Of a stretch of 64,000 nucleotides of DNA, positions 45,271 to 56,600 are shown in pieces. Source of the DNA: Monarcha castaneiventris obscurior (lineage: Eukaryota > Chordata > Aves > Passeriformes > Monarchidae). A program made the translations under genes and the position numbers. Position 1 is the first letter of the stretch. Each line of letters starts with the position of its first letter. The stretch is taken from the NCBI GenBank assembly GCA_026261815.1, contig JAMPIT010000693.1, positions 43,427 through 107,426 on the forward strand, given 5' to 3'. Below the pieces are notes generated by a model. It was not told where the DNA came from and made no database searches. It worked only from the letters and a program-made list of their open reading frames with translations.

Positions 45271-46882
45271 ATGGCTCCCCTGGCTCACACCCTGGCACTG
45301 CTGGCAATGACCGTGGCCATCAGAGCTGAGAAACTGGACATGGCCAAGAACTCCTTCGATGACCAGTACCAGGGCTGCAGCCTTGCCATGACCGCAGCGT
45401 TGCCGGCCCTCAACCACTTTGAGCAGCAGCAGAGCCCTCTGTTTGCCCGGAGCTGGGCGAAGGCCGAGGCCGCATGGTGGAGTCGGGGGTCCCCTGTGTC
45501 CCCTCTGTCATCCCCACCCCAGGCCATCGCCCTCACGGCCTACACGATGCATACCCAGTATAACAATATCAGCCTGTACAAGGTGTTCAACGCGGCCGTG
45601 CGCGAGGGCGGGAGCTCCTACCAGGAATACGAGGACAACTTCCACTTCAAAACGCTGCATTTCCTGCTGACCCAGGCCCTGGTGACACTGAGGGGACGGA
45701 AGTGTTATGATGTGTTCCGGGGGGTGAGCAATAAGCAGTTCGTGGCACAGCGCGGAGCCACCGTCCGGTTCGGTCAATTCACATCGACTTCACTTTCTGA
45801 AACAGAAGCTCAGTCCTACGGGACTGACACGGTGTTCCAGGTGCACACGTGCCACGGTGTGGAAATCCAGGGATTCTCCTTCTATCCTGATGAGAAGGAG
45901 GTGCTGATCCCGCCCTTTGAGACCTTCGAGGTCACCGATGTCAGCAAGGACAAGAAGGGGGCACGGATCCAGCTCCGCTCCGCCGGGACCCACAGCAACT
46001 ACAACTGCGCGTGGCTGAAAGGTGACGTCACAGAGGGGACAAACTGGGGGCTTGGGGACACCCAGGAAAAGGCCCAGGGGACAGGGACACCCACTGGGGA
46101 TGGGGGACAGGCACAGGGACACCCAATGTGTGTGGGGGAACACGGACACCCCTGACAGGGCACAGGGACACCCACAGGGGACATGGGGACAGGGACACCC
46201 AGGGCTGGGGACACCCAGTGTGGGGACAGGGACAGGGACACCCACTGTGGATGGAGGGCAGGGACACCCAGCCCTATGGACACCCACTGTGGGCAAGGGG
46301 CACCCATGGCAGGGCACAGGGGGTGGGGACACTCGCTGCCAGCTGTGGGGACACTCGTGGAGAGTGTGGGGACAGGGACACCCGTGGCTGGGCACAGGGA
46401 TTGGGATGGCCACATCTGGGAGGGGACAGGGACACCCCTGCCCGTGGGGAACAGGGACAGGGAAAGGGACAGAGACAGGGAGCTCTGGGTACGAGGCTCG
46501 TGTGCTGGACGTGGGTGAGCTGGGACTCCCCCATGGCACCCCCTGAACCCCTGTCACCCCCTGTCACCCCCTGTCACCCCCTGTCAACTCTCATGGCACC
46601 CCCTGTCAGCCCTAAAGCCCACCATGACCCCCCTGACACTCCCTGGCCCCCTCTAGCCCCCCATACCCCCCCACACCCTGTCACCTCTGACCTCATGGCC
46701 ACTGTCTCTCCTGTCACTCCTAAGCCCCCATTATGGCCCCCTCTGACCCCTTCACTCCCCTCATCGATCCCCTGACCCCCCTCTTTGTCCCCCCAGGTTG
46801 GAGCCTCCCCAGGGACGCCTCCCTCCTCAGAGGGCTCCTCCTGGCCACTGCGGCCCTGGCAGTGGCCACCGGGATCCTCTGA
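45271..46882 (+). CDS. ART-D: GPI-anchored arginine ADP-ribosyltransferase, intact
   Basis: The main exon 45271-46021 encodes 250 residues. The GPI-signal exon is 46797-46882 (ending RGLLLATAALAVATGIL). Joined directly they give about 278 residues. A possible middle exon 46479-46514 keeps phase but has a poor acceptor. The signal peptide is MAPLAHTLALLAMTVA. SFDDQY is at 28-33 and DNFHFKTLHFLL at 122-133. Catalytic R150 lies in VFRGV, S172 in FTSTS and E208-K-E210 in DEKEVLIPPFE. All key residues are intact and no frame lesion is seen. Main-exon donor AAAG|GTGACG. Confidence 0.9.
46022..46460. repeat. GGGACAGGGACACCCA minisatellite in ART-D intron
   Basis: Short units (gggacagggacacccactg) fill the intron after the main exon, as in ART-B. 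Confidence 0.8.
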
Positions 46883-46959
46883 GCCACGAGGCCATCAAGG
46901 TCACCATGGTCACTGTGGCCACCATGACCACCAAGGCTACCAGGACCCCCAGAGCAACG

Positions 46960-47549
46960 AGGCCACTGTTGTGCCAATTGATGGGGCGATTTAAAGGACA
47001 CAGACACCAGTGGAAAGAATATTCTTATTTTGTCATGAATATACAGGGAACACAAACGTGAAATGATTCATCCAATAAAACTCCGCGCTCGGCTTTAGCC
47101 ACAAGCAAGAGTAAGCAAGGCAATGCACCTGATCATTGCTGTACGAGGGAAAGGAGAGCAATTGAGAAAGATCCATCAGCAATTGCCTCAATACTTTACC
47201 ATCGTCCGGAGTCTGCAGTCGCTGGGGAGCCCCATTTCACAGCGAGGAGCTGGAGAACCCTTCCCAGCAACTGGGAAAATCCTACCCGCTGCGTCCACCC
47301 GTAGGTGAGGTCTCCAAATTTGCCCCGAAAGTGGGTCCTGCTTCTATAGGCCCAAGTCAGCAAGTCGAAATGACTTGATTCTGTTTTTAACACAGAGACT
47401 CCTGGATCTGATGGTCCTGACCAGCAGGGGCCAGGCCTTGGCAAGAGCCCAGGCCTCGGCTGGGAGCCTTTCCCCTAAAACACCCAGCAAACCAGCCTCT
47501 ATTCATGGCAGTTGGGAAAGTTTCTTAAAATGATACAAACCTGGCAGAT
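46960..47549. other. AT-richer segment after ART-D, possibly LTR-derived
   Basis: An aataaaac signal lies near 47,075, possibly the ART-D polyadenylation site. The rest to 47,549 has no recognised gene and no copy elsewhere in the window. Confidence 0.3.
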
Positions 47550-47755
47550 AATCAGATCCCCTACTGCCTCGTGTGGAACTCTGAATCTTCACCGAGCCTG
47601 TCAGCTGCTGTTCTCTCCTCCTTAGACACTGCAAACCCTCTCTAGGTTGGCACTTCAAGGACGCCTTGTTGTCCCAGGCCCCGAAAAGTGAAAACGAAAG
47701 CCTCTGACCCGGGGGAAGCTTGGGGTAATCACTTCATTGCCTGAAATCGCCGCTG
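47550..47755 (+). mobile_element. Old LTR-like element, truncated copy
   Basis: Matches 32,500-32,690. It contains the uninterrupted gcacttcaagg site and is cut off at tgcctgaaat. Confidence 0.65.
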
Positions 47756-47995
47756 CCCTCCGGTGGGCAATGCCCAAACCGCAGCTCCCAGAATCCCAAA
47801 TTCCCGGATTCCCAAAATCCCAGAATCCCAAATTCCCAGAATCCCAAATTCCCAGCTTCCCAGATTCCCAGTGTCCCAAATTCCCAGAATCCCAAATTCC
47901 CAGATTCCCAAATTCCCAGAAACACAAATTGCCAGATTCCCATTATCCCAAATTCCCAGAATCCCAGCTTCCCAAATTCCCAGGATCCCAGAGCG
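47756..47995. repeat. AATTCCCAGAATCCCA microsatellite
   Basis: About 240 bp of tandem 8-bp-based units (attcccag/aatcccaa). Confidence 0.9.
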
Positions 47996-47999
47996 GGAC

Positions 48000-48455
48000 A
48001 GGCTGGAAGGAGCCGCCCTGGGGCAGCTGCTCAGCCCCGCTCCTCCCAGAGCACCGCAGTGTGTCCAGCAGGCTCTGGAATGTCTCTGCTGAGGGACGCT
48101 CCACACCCGCTCTGGTCTCCGTTCCAGTGCCCGGTCACTGCACAGGGAAGAAATTCTGCCTCATCTTCCGCTGGAATTCCCTGGGCATCAGTCTCTGGCA
48201 CTGCCTCATGTCCTTGGCTGGCACCACCAGGAAGAGCCCGGCTCCCTCTTCTTGGCGCCCTCTCTGCGTCTTTACACACAGGGATGAGCTCCCCTCTCAG
48301 CTGTGTCTCCTCTCGAGGCTGAACAGCCCCAGCTCCCGCAGCCTTTCCTCGTGAGAGAGATGCTCCAGTCCCTTCATCATCCTCACAGCCTCTGCTGGAC
48401 CTGCTCCAGGATCTCCCCATCCCTCCTGTCCTGAGGAGCCCAGAACTGGACAGAG
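48000..48455 (-). mobile_element. CR1-type LINE 3' fragment
   Basis: On the minus strand it reads gtccagttctgggctcctca, then ggactggagcatctctc, gaggaaaggctgcgggagct and gttcagcctcgagag, the hallmark order of the avian/reptilian CR1 3' region. It carries no open frame. Confidence 0.85.
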
Positions 48456-49590
48456 TGGGAGTTGGGTACTCTGCACAAATGCTGGTTCTTATCTTCACCT
48501 CTGGGGAGCTTTACCTCGAGCCCGAGCAGATGAGAAACGGCTGCAGATGTTGTTTCAGGTTGTTTATTTCTCCTTATCTCTGCCAGCTCTCAGCTCCGGC
48601 CGCACATCTGATGCAGCCGAGTCCGAGCGGGCACTGCCCAGTCCTGGGCTGTCCCGTCCTTTTTGTGCCCTTTCCATGATCCAACCATTCTTCACAACGG
48701 ATTTATTATTTACTGTTCTATGCCAATTCATTTGCACCTGTTCTAGACACGTAATTTCTACCTCTTTTTCATTCTACCAATCATTTTGTGCCACCACCAC
48801 CAGAGAAGATGGAGGAGAAGTAGAAGAAGGCAGGGCAATGCTCAAAATCCTCCATCTTAAACTCTTTGTCCTCATATTAAAAACCCTAAAATCTACTTTT
48901 TTACCTTGTAAGGTACTAAACCACTACTCATTTTCACTCTCTGTGGCTTGCAATGATTCTGGCAGTGTTGGTAACTTTTGCCATGGGCTGAGGTCAAAGC
49001 CGGTGCCATTCTGGGCTTCTTGCCAGGGTCTGGGTCCCCCTTGCTGTGGCTCCTGACCCCCCAGGGCAGCCCGAGGCGTGCCTTGGGTTCCAATAGGACA
49101 GGGCACTGGACAGAGCTGGACACAGCTCTCCCGATGTGCCTCACTGGGCAGGGCAGAGGGGCAGGATCCCTCCCTGACCTCCTGGCCCCGCTCTTCCCGA
49201 TGCCCCCGGGATCCCTCCTGGCCCTGGCACACACGGCCGGCTCCACTGGTCACCCACCAGCACCCCCAGGTCCTTGCCCAGAGCTGCTCCAGCAGGTCCC
49301 CCCAGCCGGGGCAGGCGCTGGGGACTGTCCCTCCCCAGGGTGGGACCTGCCCATGCCCTCTGGAACCTCCTGATGTCCAGGCTTTAGGGTCCCCCTGAGC
49401 TGCAGGATGTGGCAGGATGCTCTGCCTGGAATGGGGCCAAGGGACAATGCCCCATTTGTGGCCATCGCGGGTGGATTGAGAGGGGTCTTGTGCTGATTTT
49501 GGGGCTGAGTTGGGCTAAAACCGGCCCAAATCACCAAATCCGAAGGAACAACTGAGGCTGAAGCACCAGAGCCGGGCCTGGCTGTCAATC
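48456..49590. repeat. Segmental duplication, inverted partner of 30,760-31,900
   Basis: Reverse-complement match to 30,760-31,900. It continues into the ART-E 3' region (49,590-50,270), matching the ART-B 3' region at 29,340-30,010 without the LTR insertion. Confidence 0.75.
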
Positions 49591-50271
49591 ACCTGACCCT
49601 GGCAATGTCCAGTCCCCTGACCCTGGCACTGTCCAGTCCCCTGACCCTGGCCATGACCAGTCCCCTGACCCTGGCAATGCCCAGTCCCCTCTCAGGCAGA
49701 GATTCCTCTCCCGTATTCCTGCTTGGGATGAAATCCGTGTGTGCGGTTCCCCCCTCGGGAAGGGGACGCTCCCCAAGGATTCTCCACGAGGCTGAGAGAG
49801 AGAGACCTTCCCAGGAGTGTTGGTGTGGGGAGGGACATGGAGCCCTGCTTAAGAATTGTCTCTTTTTGCTGGCTTTGACAGAATTATTCAATACAATTGT
49901 TTTGATGAAATTATTTAATAAAATTGCTTCAATAGAAATATTTTAAAAATTGCTTTGCACTGTGTCCTTGGTGGCCACAGTGGTCACAGCACCTGCAGTG
50001 GCCTCATGGGTCCGTGGGTCCTTCTGGCCTTGGTGGCCACAGTGGCCATGTTTGGTTACGGTGATGCTGGTGGCCAGAGTGTCTGTGGTGGCCACAGTGA
50101 CCACAGTGACAGTGGTGGCAACAGTGGCCTCATGTGGCCATAGTGGCCAAGATGACCACAGTGGCCGTGGTAGCCTTGGTAGCCTTGGTGACCTCATTGC
50201 TCTGGGAGTCGTGGTGGCCTTGGTGATCATGGTGGCCACAGTGACCGTGGTGACCTTGATGGCCTCGTGGC

Positions 50272-51414
50272 TCAGAGGGTCCCGGTGGCCACTGCCAGGG
50301 CCGCAGTTGCCAGGAGGAGCCCTCCAAGGTAGGAAGGGGCCATGGGGACGCTCCCAGCTGGGGGGAAAAAGAGGAGGGTCAGGGGGGCCATGGGGGCCCT
50401 GAGGGTGTGGGGGGTCAGAGGGGGCCACAACAGGATCCCTGTCCCTTGTGTCCTTGTCCCCCCAACCCCAGCGGTGTCCCCAGCACTGGATGTCCCTGTC
50501 CCGCTCCCCTGGCTCTGGGTGTCCCCATCCCCTGTGCCCAGCAGTGACTGTCCCTGTCCCCTCCTGGCCATGGTGTCCCCAGCTCTGTGTCCTCATCCCC
50601 AACCCACAGTGGGTGCACCCAGCTATTGGAGTCCTGTTCCCCCCACCCTCACTGAGTGTCTCCATCCCCCCAGGCTGTCCCCATGGCGTCACCTCGCAGC
50701 CACTCGCAGTTGTAGTTGCTGTGGGTCCCGGTGGATTTGAGCTCGATCTCTGTCTTGTTCCCATTCTGGGTGAATTTGGTGACCTTGAAGGTCTCGAAGG
50801 GTGGGATCAGCACCTGCTGCTCGCTGACTGTGGCCTCCCCCTGGCACGTGTTGATCTTGAACATCGTGTCTGTCCCATCTTTTTCAGCCACCCATTTAAG
50901 CGGTGATGAATAAGAATTGACCGAACCGGACGGTGTCACCACGCTGCGCCCTGAACTGGATCCCAGTCACCCCCCAGTACACATCGTAACACTGCTGAGC
51001 ATTCCTCAGCACCGCCTGGGCCTGGGTCAGCAGGAAATGCAGCGTTTTGAAGTGGAAGTTGTCCCGGTATTCCTGACTGGAGCTCCCGGCCACACGCACG
51101 GCCGTGTTGAACTTCTTGTACAGATCATCCATCGTGTAGGCCATGAGGGCGATGGCCTGGGCTGGAGGCAGAGGGGACACAGGGGACCCCCGACTCTGCC
51201 ACTCGGCCACGGCCTGTGCCCAGCTCCGGGTGAACAGAGGGCTCTGCTGGAACTCGGAGCGGTTGAGGGCCGGCAGTGCCTTGGTCATGGCAGGGCCACA
51301 GCCCTGGTACTGGTCATCGAAGGAGCTCTGGGCCATGTCCAGGGGCAGCACCTCGATGGCCGCGGTGGCCACGGTCATTGCCAGCAGTGCCAGGGTGTGA
51401 GCCAGGGGAGCCAT
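50272..51414 (-). pseudogene. ART-E: ADP-ribosyltransferase pseudogene lacking all catalytic elements
   Basis: Main exon 51414-50693 and GPI-signal exon 50357-50272 are recognisable; the start codon, signal peptide and splice sites look usable. The catalytic arginine is Trp (VYWGV versus VYRGV). Two bases are missing relative to C just after the FGQF codons (near 50,905), shifting the frame into a TAA and destroying the serine motif. The ExE is E-Q-Q (CAG for GAG), and 18 nt just before it are deleted relative to C. The GPI signal is still open. Confidence 0.88.
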
Positions 51415-51829
51415 GGAGGGGAGAGGCCACGGGGACCTGAGTGGGACACAGAGGGGGCAGTGAGGGGAAACAGAGGGATACAGGGGACACTAAGGGACAC
51501 AGGGGGACACTGAGGGATGTGGGGGGAGATGGGGAGGGTTCCTTGGTGAGAGGCTGAGGAGGGGACTGGGGACAGCCCAAGGGGAGGGGAGGCAGCCCCA
51601 GCCAGGAGCCCCCTGGACATGTCCTGGGACTGTGATCCCAAACCTTGGGCTCACTTCTGGAGCCCCCAGTGGTCCCCAGTCCCCCCAGGACCCCAATCCC
51701 ACTCCCACCATCCCGTGTCCCCCCTCATTTCCCCCAGACCTCCCCATGACCCCAGTCCCAGTCCCGTGGCTCCCCCATGGCTCCCCAGGGCCCCAATCCC
51801 GATGCCACAGTCCCCTGTCCCCCCCAAGT

Positions 51830-52090
51830 GTCCCCCAAGCCCCCAATACCAAAATTGGCTGGAGTGAATTTCCTGACAGAACTGGAGGTATCCAAAAGCC
51901 AAATTCTTCATCAGCGCCGGGCTCACAGCGCGTCTCTCCTGGTCCTGCAGCTCAGGGGAGACTTTGCCACAGGTATTTATCCACCATAATTATAAATGTT
52001 CATTAAAATGTGTCGCCTATGGAACACAGAAACAGCCCTTTTCCTATAAATAATTTCCATGGCTCCACCTCCTCCTGGATGTCCTTTTAT
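51830..52090 (-). promoter_or_regulatory. Conserved 5' module upstream of ART-E
   Basis: Reverse-complement counterpart of the B, C and D modules, with the TATA-like element at 51974-51981. No integrase fragment follows it; similarity stops near 52,095. Confidence 0.45.
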
Positions 52091-52275
52091 TGTCCTGGAG
52101 GGGTTCTGGCCTTTCCTGTGGAATTCCAGCCCTTCCCAAGGGGTTCCCGCCCTTCCCGTGGAATTCTGGTCCTTCCCGAGGGATTCTGAGCCCTTCCTGA
52201 GGGATTCCGGCCCTTCTCACGGAATTCCAGCCTTTCCCGAGGGGTTCTGCCCCCAGACAGCCGCTTTTTTCCCTA

Positions 52276-52812
52276 GAGCTGGCTGAGCTGGGCTGGGCTG
52301 GGCTGGGCTGGGCTGAGCTGGGCTGGGCTGGGCTGGGCTGGGCTGGGCTGGGCTGGGCTGGGCTGGGCTGGGCTGGGCTGGGCTGAGCTGGGCGCTGGGC
52401 TGAGCCGGGCTGGGCTGAGCTGGGCTGATGGCTGTGCTGGGCTGAGCTGGGCTGGGCTGGGCCGGGCTGGGCAGAGCTGGGCTGAGCCGGGCTGGGCTGA
52501 GCTGGGCTGAACTGAGCTGTGCTGGGCTGGGCTGAGCTGTGCTGGGCTGGGCCGGGCTGGGCTGGGCTGAGCAGGGCTGGGCTGTGGGCTGGGCTGGGCT
52601 GGGCTGGGCTGGGCTGGGCTGGGCGGTGGGCCGGGCCGGGCTGAGCTGGGCCGGGCTGAGCTGGGCTGGGCTGAGCCGGGCTGGGCTGAGCTGGGCTGGG
52701 CTGGGCTGGGCCGGGCTGGGCCGGGCTGGGCTGGGCTGGGCTGGGCTGGGCCGGGCTGGGCTGGGAGCCGGGCCGGGCTGAGCTGGGCTGGGCTGAGCCG
52801 AGCCGGGCTGAG
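52276..52812. repeat. GGGCT/GAGCT pentamer array
   Basis: About 540 bp of (gggctgggct)n interspersed with gagct and gccgg pentamers. Both strands are open over long stretches only because the period avoids stops. Confidence 0.95.
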
Positions 52813-52859
52813 CCGCGCTATAGTCACCGAGGGTTTGCTGTCCCCAAGGATTTAGCCTC

Positions 52860-53112
52860 ACAGTGGAATTCCGACCTGCTTTCAGGGATTTCGACCCGAT
52901 TTCAGCGATCTAGACCTGGTTTAAGAGGCGTAGCCCTGGTTCAAAGGATTTTGACCTGAATTAAGGGATTTTCACCTGTTTTCAGGGATTTTGAGCGGGT
53001 TTCAGGGATTTCAACCGGGTTTAAGGAATTTATGCTTGGCTTCGGGAATTTAGACATGAATTAAGGGATTTCAAGCTGAGTTAAGGGATTTAGGCCCGGT
53101 TTAACAGATTCA
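52860..53112. repeat. Degenerate copy of the 20.6-kb satellite
   Basis: Units such as gacctgaattaagggatttt and ttaagggatttaggcccggtt resemble the 20,590-21,182 array but are more diverged. Confidence 0.7.
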
Positions 53113-53149
53113 GAGCGGCCCCAGCGCTGGTTTTGTGTTTCGGGCCTAA

Positions 53150-53681
53150 CCGGGGCCGTGTCTGAGGTAGCGCTGCGCTCCTTTCCGTACAACCTCCTTC
53201 CCACAATCCCTTTCTCCCCATGTCCCTCCCTTTCCGGCGCCACATCCGCATCCCATTGGTTTATTCCTCCGCCGCTCCGTTTTCCGCGGCGCTGATTGGC
53301 TGTTCGGCCTGCCCATCACGGTGGTTGCCGGGCGACGCCGCCATGTTGTATCCCGGCCATGGTAGCACGGGAGGAGGAGGAGGCAGAGTCGGAGCTAAAG
53401 GCGGCGCAGGTCCCGGTGGCCGGCGAGGCCCCGCGAGCGGCCGCGACCTGGGCGGCACCGGCCCGGTCTGTGTTTTTGTGGCCTAATTGTGACCGTGCGT
53501 GAAGGAGCGCACGGCGCTTTTCCGTACAGCCCTCCCCGCCCACCACCTCTTCCTCCCTCTGTCCCTCCCTTTCCGGTGCCGTATCACGCATCCCATTGGC
53601 TCGCCTCCTCCACATCGCTCTTTCCACGGCGCTGATTGGCTGTCACACCCGCCCGTCTCGCCGTTGCCAAGCAACGCGGCC
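53150..53681 (+). promoter_or_regulatory. HGH1: HGH1 promoter region, tandemly duplicated
   Basis: Two related copies offset by about 340 bp (53,150-53,345 and 53,490-53,685). Each has tgtccctccctttccgg, cccattgg, gcgctgattggc and an X-box-like element: gttgccgggcgac at 53324-53336 and gttgccaagcaac at 53663-53675. Four inverted CCAAT (ATTGG) boxes are present. The second copy ends at the HGH1 ATG. The first contains its own ATGs, of unknown use. Confidence 0.7.
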
Positions 53682-56600
53682 ATGGCGGCGGAGACGAAGA
53701 AGGCCGCGGTGATGGAGGAGGCGAACGGCGAGGCCGCGGCGGCCGCGGCGTTGTCGGAGCTCACGGCGCTGCTCTCCCCATCCTCCCCCGCCGCTCCCGA
53801 AGCGGCCGAGGCCGCGCTGTCCCTGTCCGGCAGCGCCTCAGGCCGGGCGCTGCTGGCCGGACACCCCGCGGCCTTGTCGGCCTTGGCCTCCATGGCCGCC
53901 ACGGCCTCACGCGGCGCCCGCCCGGCCTTGGCCGCTCTGGTGAACGCGTCCGCCGAGCCCGCGGCGCTGGAGCCGCTCCTCGCCGCTCTCCCGGCGCTGC
54001 TGCCGCTTCTGCCGAGCTGCGGAGCCGCCTGCGGGGTCCTGGCCAACCTGAGCCGCGACCCCCGCGCGGCCCCGCGGGTGCTGCGGGCGCTGGGCCCCGG
54101 AGCGGAGCCGCTGCTGCGGGCGCTGAGCGGGGCCCGGCCCCCGGCGGAGCTCGGGGCGCTGCTCTGCAACCTCAGCCAAGCGCCCGAGGGCCGCCGAGCG
54201 CTGCTGGATCGCTCCCGGTGAGGGGGAAATTGGGGGGCAAAACGGGAATAAATGGGAATAAAAAGGGGGAACAAAGGGTGACACCGGGAGTGTCCCGCAG
54301 GAGAGCAGTGCAGCGGCTGCTGCCGCTGGTGCGGGGCCCGGACTCGGCCGAGCTGCGGCGCGGGGTCGTAGGGGCTCTGCGGAACTGCTGCTTCGAGCAC
54401 GGTAAAATGCTGGGAATGCGGCGTTGGGAATGTGGGGATGAGAATGGGAATGGGAGTGGGGAACTCCCGGGAGCAGCCGAGGGAGCCGGGGGGGCAGATC
54501 CCGGAGAAAAGCGGGGTCGAAGGGATCCAGGGGGATCCAGGGCGGGATCTGCTGCCAGGGAGCAGGGCCAGGAGCAGAGGGAGCGGCCTCGAGGGGGGAT
54601 TTTCGGGAATGTTGCCCTGGAAAGGGCTGCCCAGGCTGGAATTGCGGGCCCGAGTGGCCGTTCCCGGCTGGAATTGCCGTGGCTGTGGCTGTGGGATGGG
54701 GCCGGGGCCGGGCTGGGATCCCCATTGCCAGCATTTCCCTGATTCCCTCGGGATTTGGGATGGGATTCCCGGGGCTGGGATCCCCATTGCCAGCATTTCC
54801 CTGATTCCCTCGGGATTTGGGATGGGGCCGGGGCTGGGATCCCCATTGCCAGCATTTCCCTGCTTTCCCTCGGGATTTGGGATGGGATTCCCGGGGCTGG
54901 GATCCCCATTGCCAGCATTTCCCTGCTTTCCCTCGGGATTTGGGATGGGGCCGGGGCCGGGCTGGGATCCCCATTGCCAGCATTTCCCTGCTTTCCCTCG
55001 GGATTTGGGATGGGGCCGGGGCCGGGCTGGGATCCCCATTGCCAGCATTTCCCTGCTTTCCCTCGGGATTTGGGGACCCGAACATTCCCTGATTCCGGGA
55101 TAAAGCAGGAGGACGAAGGAGGAAAGGAGGAAAAGAGGTGGAAAAGCAGAAATCGGGAAGGAAGCCCCAAATCCCCGGGGATTCTTCAGGCCACACTCGG
55201 GGTTGGGGGAGGGAAAACCCAACTTCCCAAGGAAACAAAACATCCATGGGAAACTCGGGGAACCTGAGGCAGCAGAAGGAATTCTGCTGTTCCCGCTTGG
55301 AAAATCCACCCCGAATCCACTCCCACCTAAACTGGGAGGCACCGGGCCCTTCCCAGTGAGGTCGGGCCGAGATTCCCGATGCCTCTGGAATTCCCAGAGC
55401 ACCACGAGTGGCTCCTGGGCGAGGAGGTGGACGCGCTGCCGTTCCTGCTGCTCCCCCTGGCCGGCCCCGAGGAGCTTCCCGAGGAGGAGATGGAGCGTGA
55501 GTGGGATTTTTTCCGGGATGGGATTTTCGGGGGGGGAATATCCCAGGTATTCCAGGATTTCCTGAAGGTGTTTTGTCATCCCAGAGCTTCCCCTGGATCT
55601 CCAGTACCTGCCCCCGGAGCACCGGAGGGAAGAGGAGCCCGAGATCCGGAAGATGCTGCTGGAAACGCTGATGTTGGTGGGGAATTTTTGGGGGGAAAAT
55701 CCCATGGGAAAAGGGGTTTTGGGAATCTGGGACTGGCTTCGGGGGGGGTTCTGCAGGAATTCGGGGGTTCCACTAAGAATTTTGGGTTTCCATGGGGATT
55801 TTGGGGGATTTGATGAGGATTAGGGGGAATCAAGACGGAATTTTGGGGTTCAGGGAGGATTTGGGGACTTCAGGGAGGACTTTTGGGGCTTGGCAGAGAC
55901 TTGGGAGGGTTCCAGGAGGATTTTTGGGATTTCCGGGAGGATTTTGGGGGGTTTTGAAGGATTTGAGAAGGAATTTTGGGGATTCAATGAGGATTTTGGG
56001 GGTTCAATGAGGATTTTTGGGATTTCTGGGAGGATTTTGGGGGGTTTTGAAGGATTTGAGAAGGAATTTTGGGGATTCAATGAGGATTTTTGGGATTTCT
56101 GGGAGGATTTTGGGGGGTTTTGAAGGATTTGAGAAGGAATTTTGGGGATACAATGAGGATTTTGGGGGTTCAATGAGGATTTTTGGGATTTCTGGGAGGA
56201 TTTTGGGGGGTTTTGAAGGATTTGAGAAGGAATTTTGGGGATTCAATGAGGATTTTGGGGATTCAATGAGGATTTTTGGGATTCAATGAGGATTTTTGGG
56301 ATTTCTGGGAGGATTTTGGGGGTTTTGAAGGATTTAAGAGGGAATTTTGGGGATTCAATGAGGATTTTTAGGACTCGATGGAAGCTTGGGGGGGTTCAGT
56401 GAGGACTTTCGGGGTTCAACAGAGACTTGGGAGGGTTCCAGGAGGAATTTTTGGGATTCATTGAGGAATTTGGGGAGTCAATGAGGAGGGCATTTGGGGT
56501 TTGACAGAGTTCAGGAGATCCAAGAAGGAATTTTGGGGTCAAACAAGGAATTTTGGGGTCCAAGAAGGAATTTTGGGGTCTCAGAAAGGATTTTGGGATC

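Noticed and set aside
46479..46514. Firm middle exon for ART-D
   Set aside because: Phase fits, but the acceptor lacks a pyrimidine tract; left as a possibility only.
52217..52861. Pro-Ala-Gln-Ser repeat protein
   Set aside because: Translation of the GGGCT pentamer array; stops are absent because of the period.
53342..53502. Separate small gene starting at the ATGs of the first promoter copy
   Set aside because: The frames are short and lack a recognisable family or downstream exons; it may be a relic of the promoter/first-exon duplication.
53483..55705. 740-residue open frame antisense to HGH1
   Set aside because: It spans HGH1 exons, introns and a minisatellite on the opposite strand; repetitive and low complexity, due to GC-rich codon bias.
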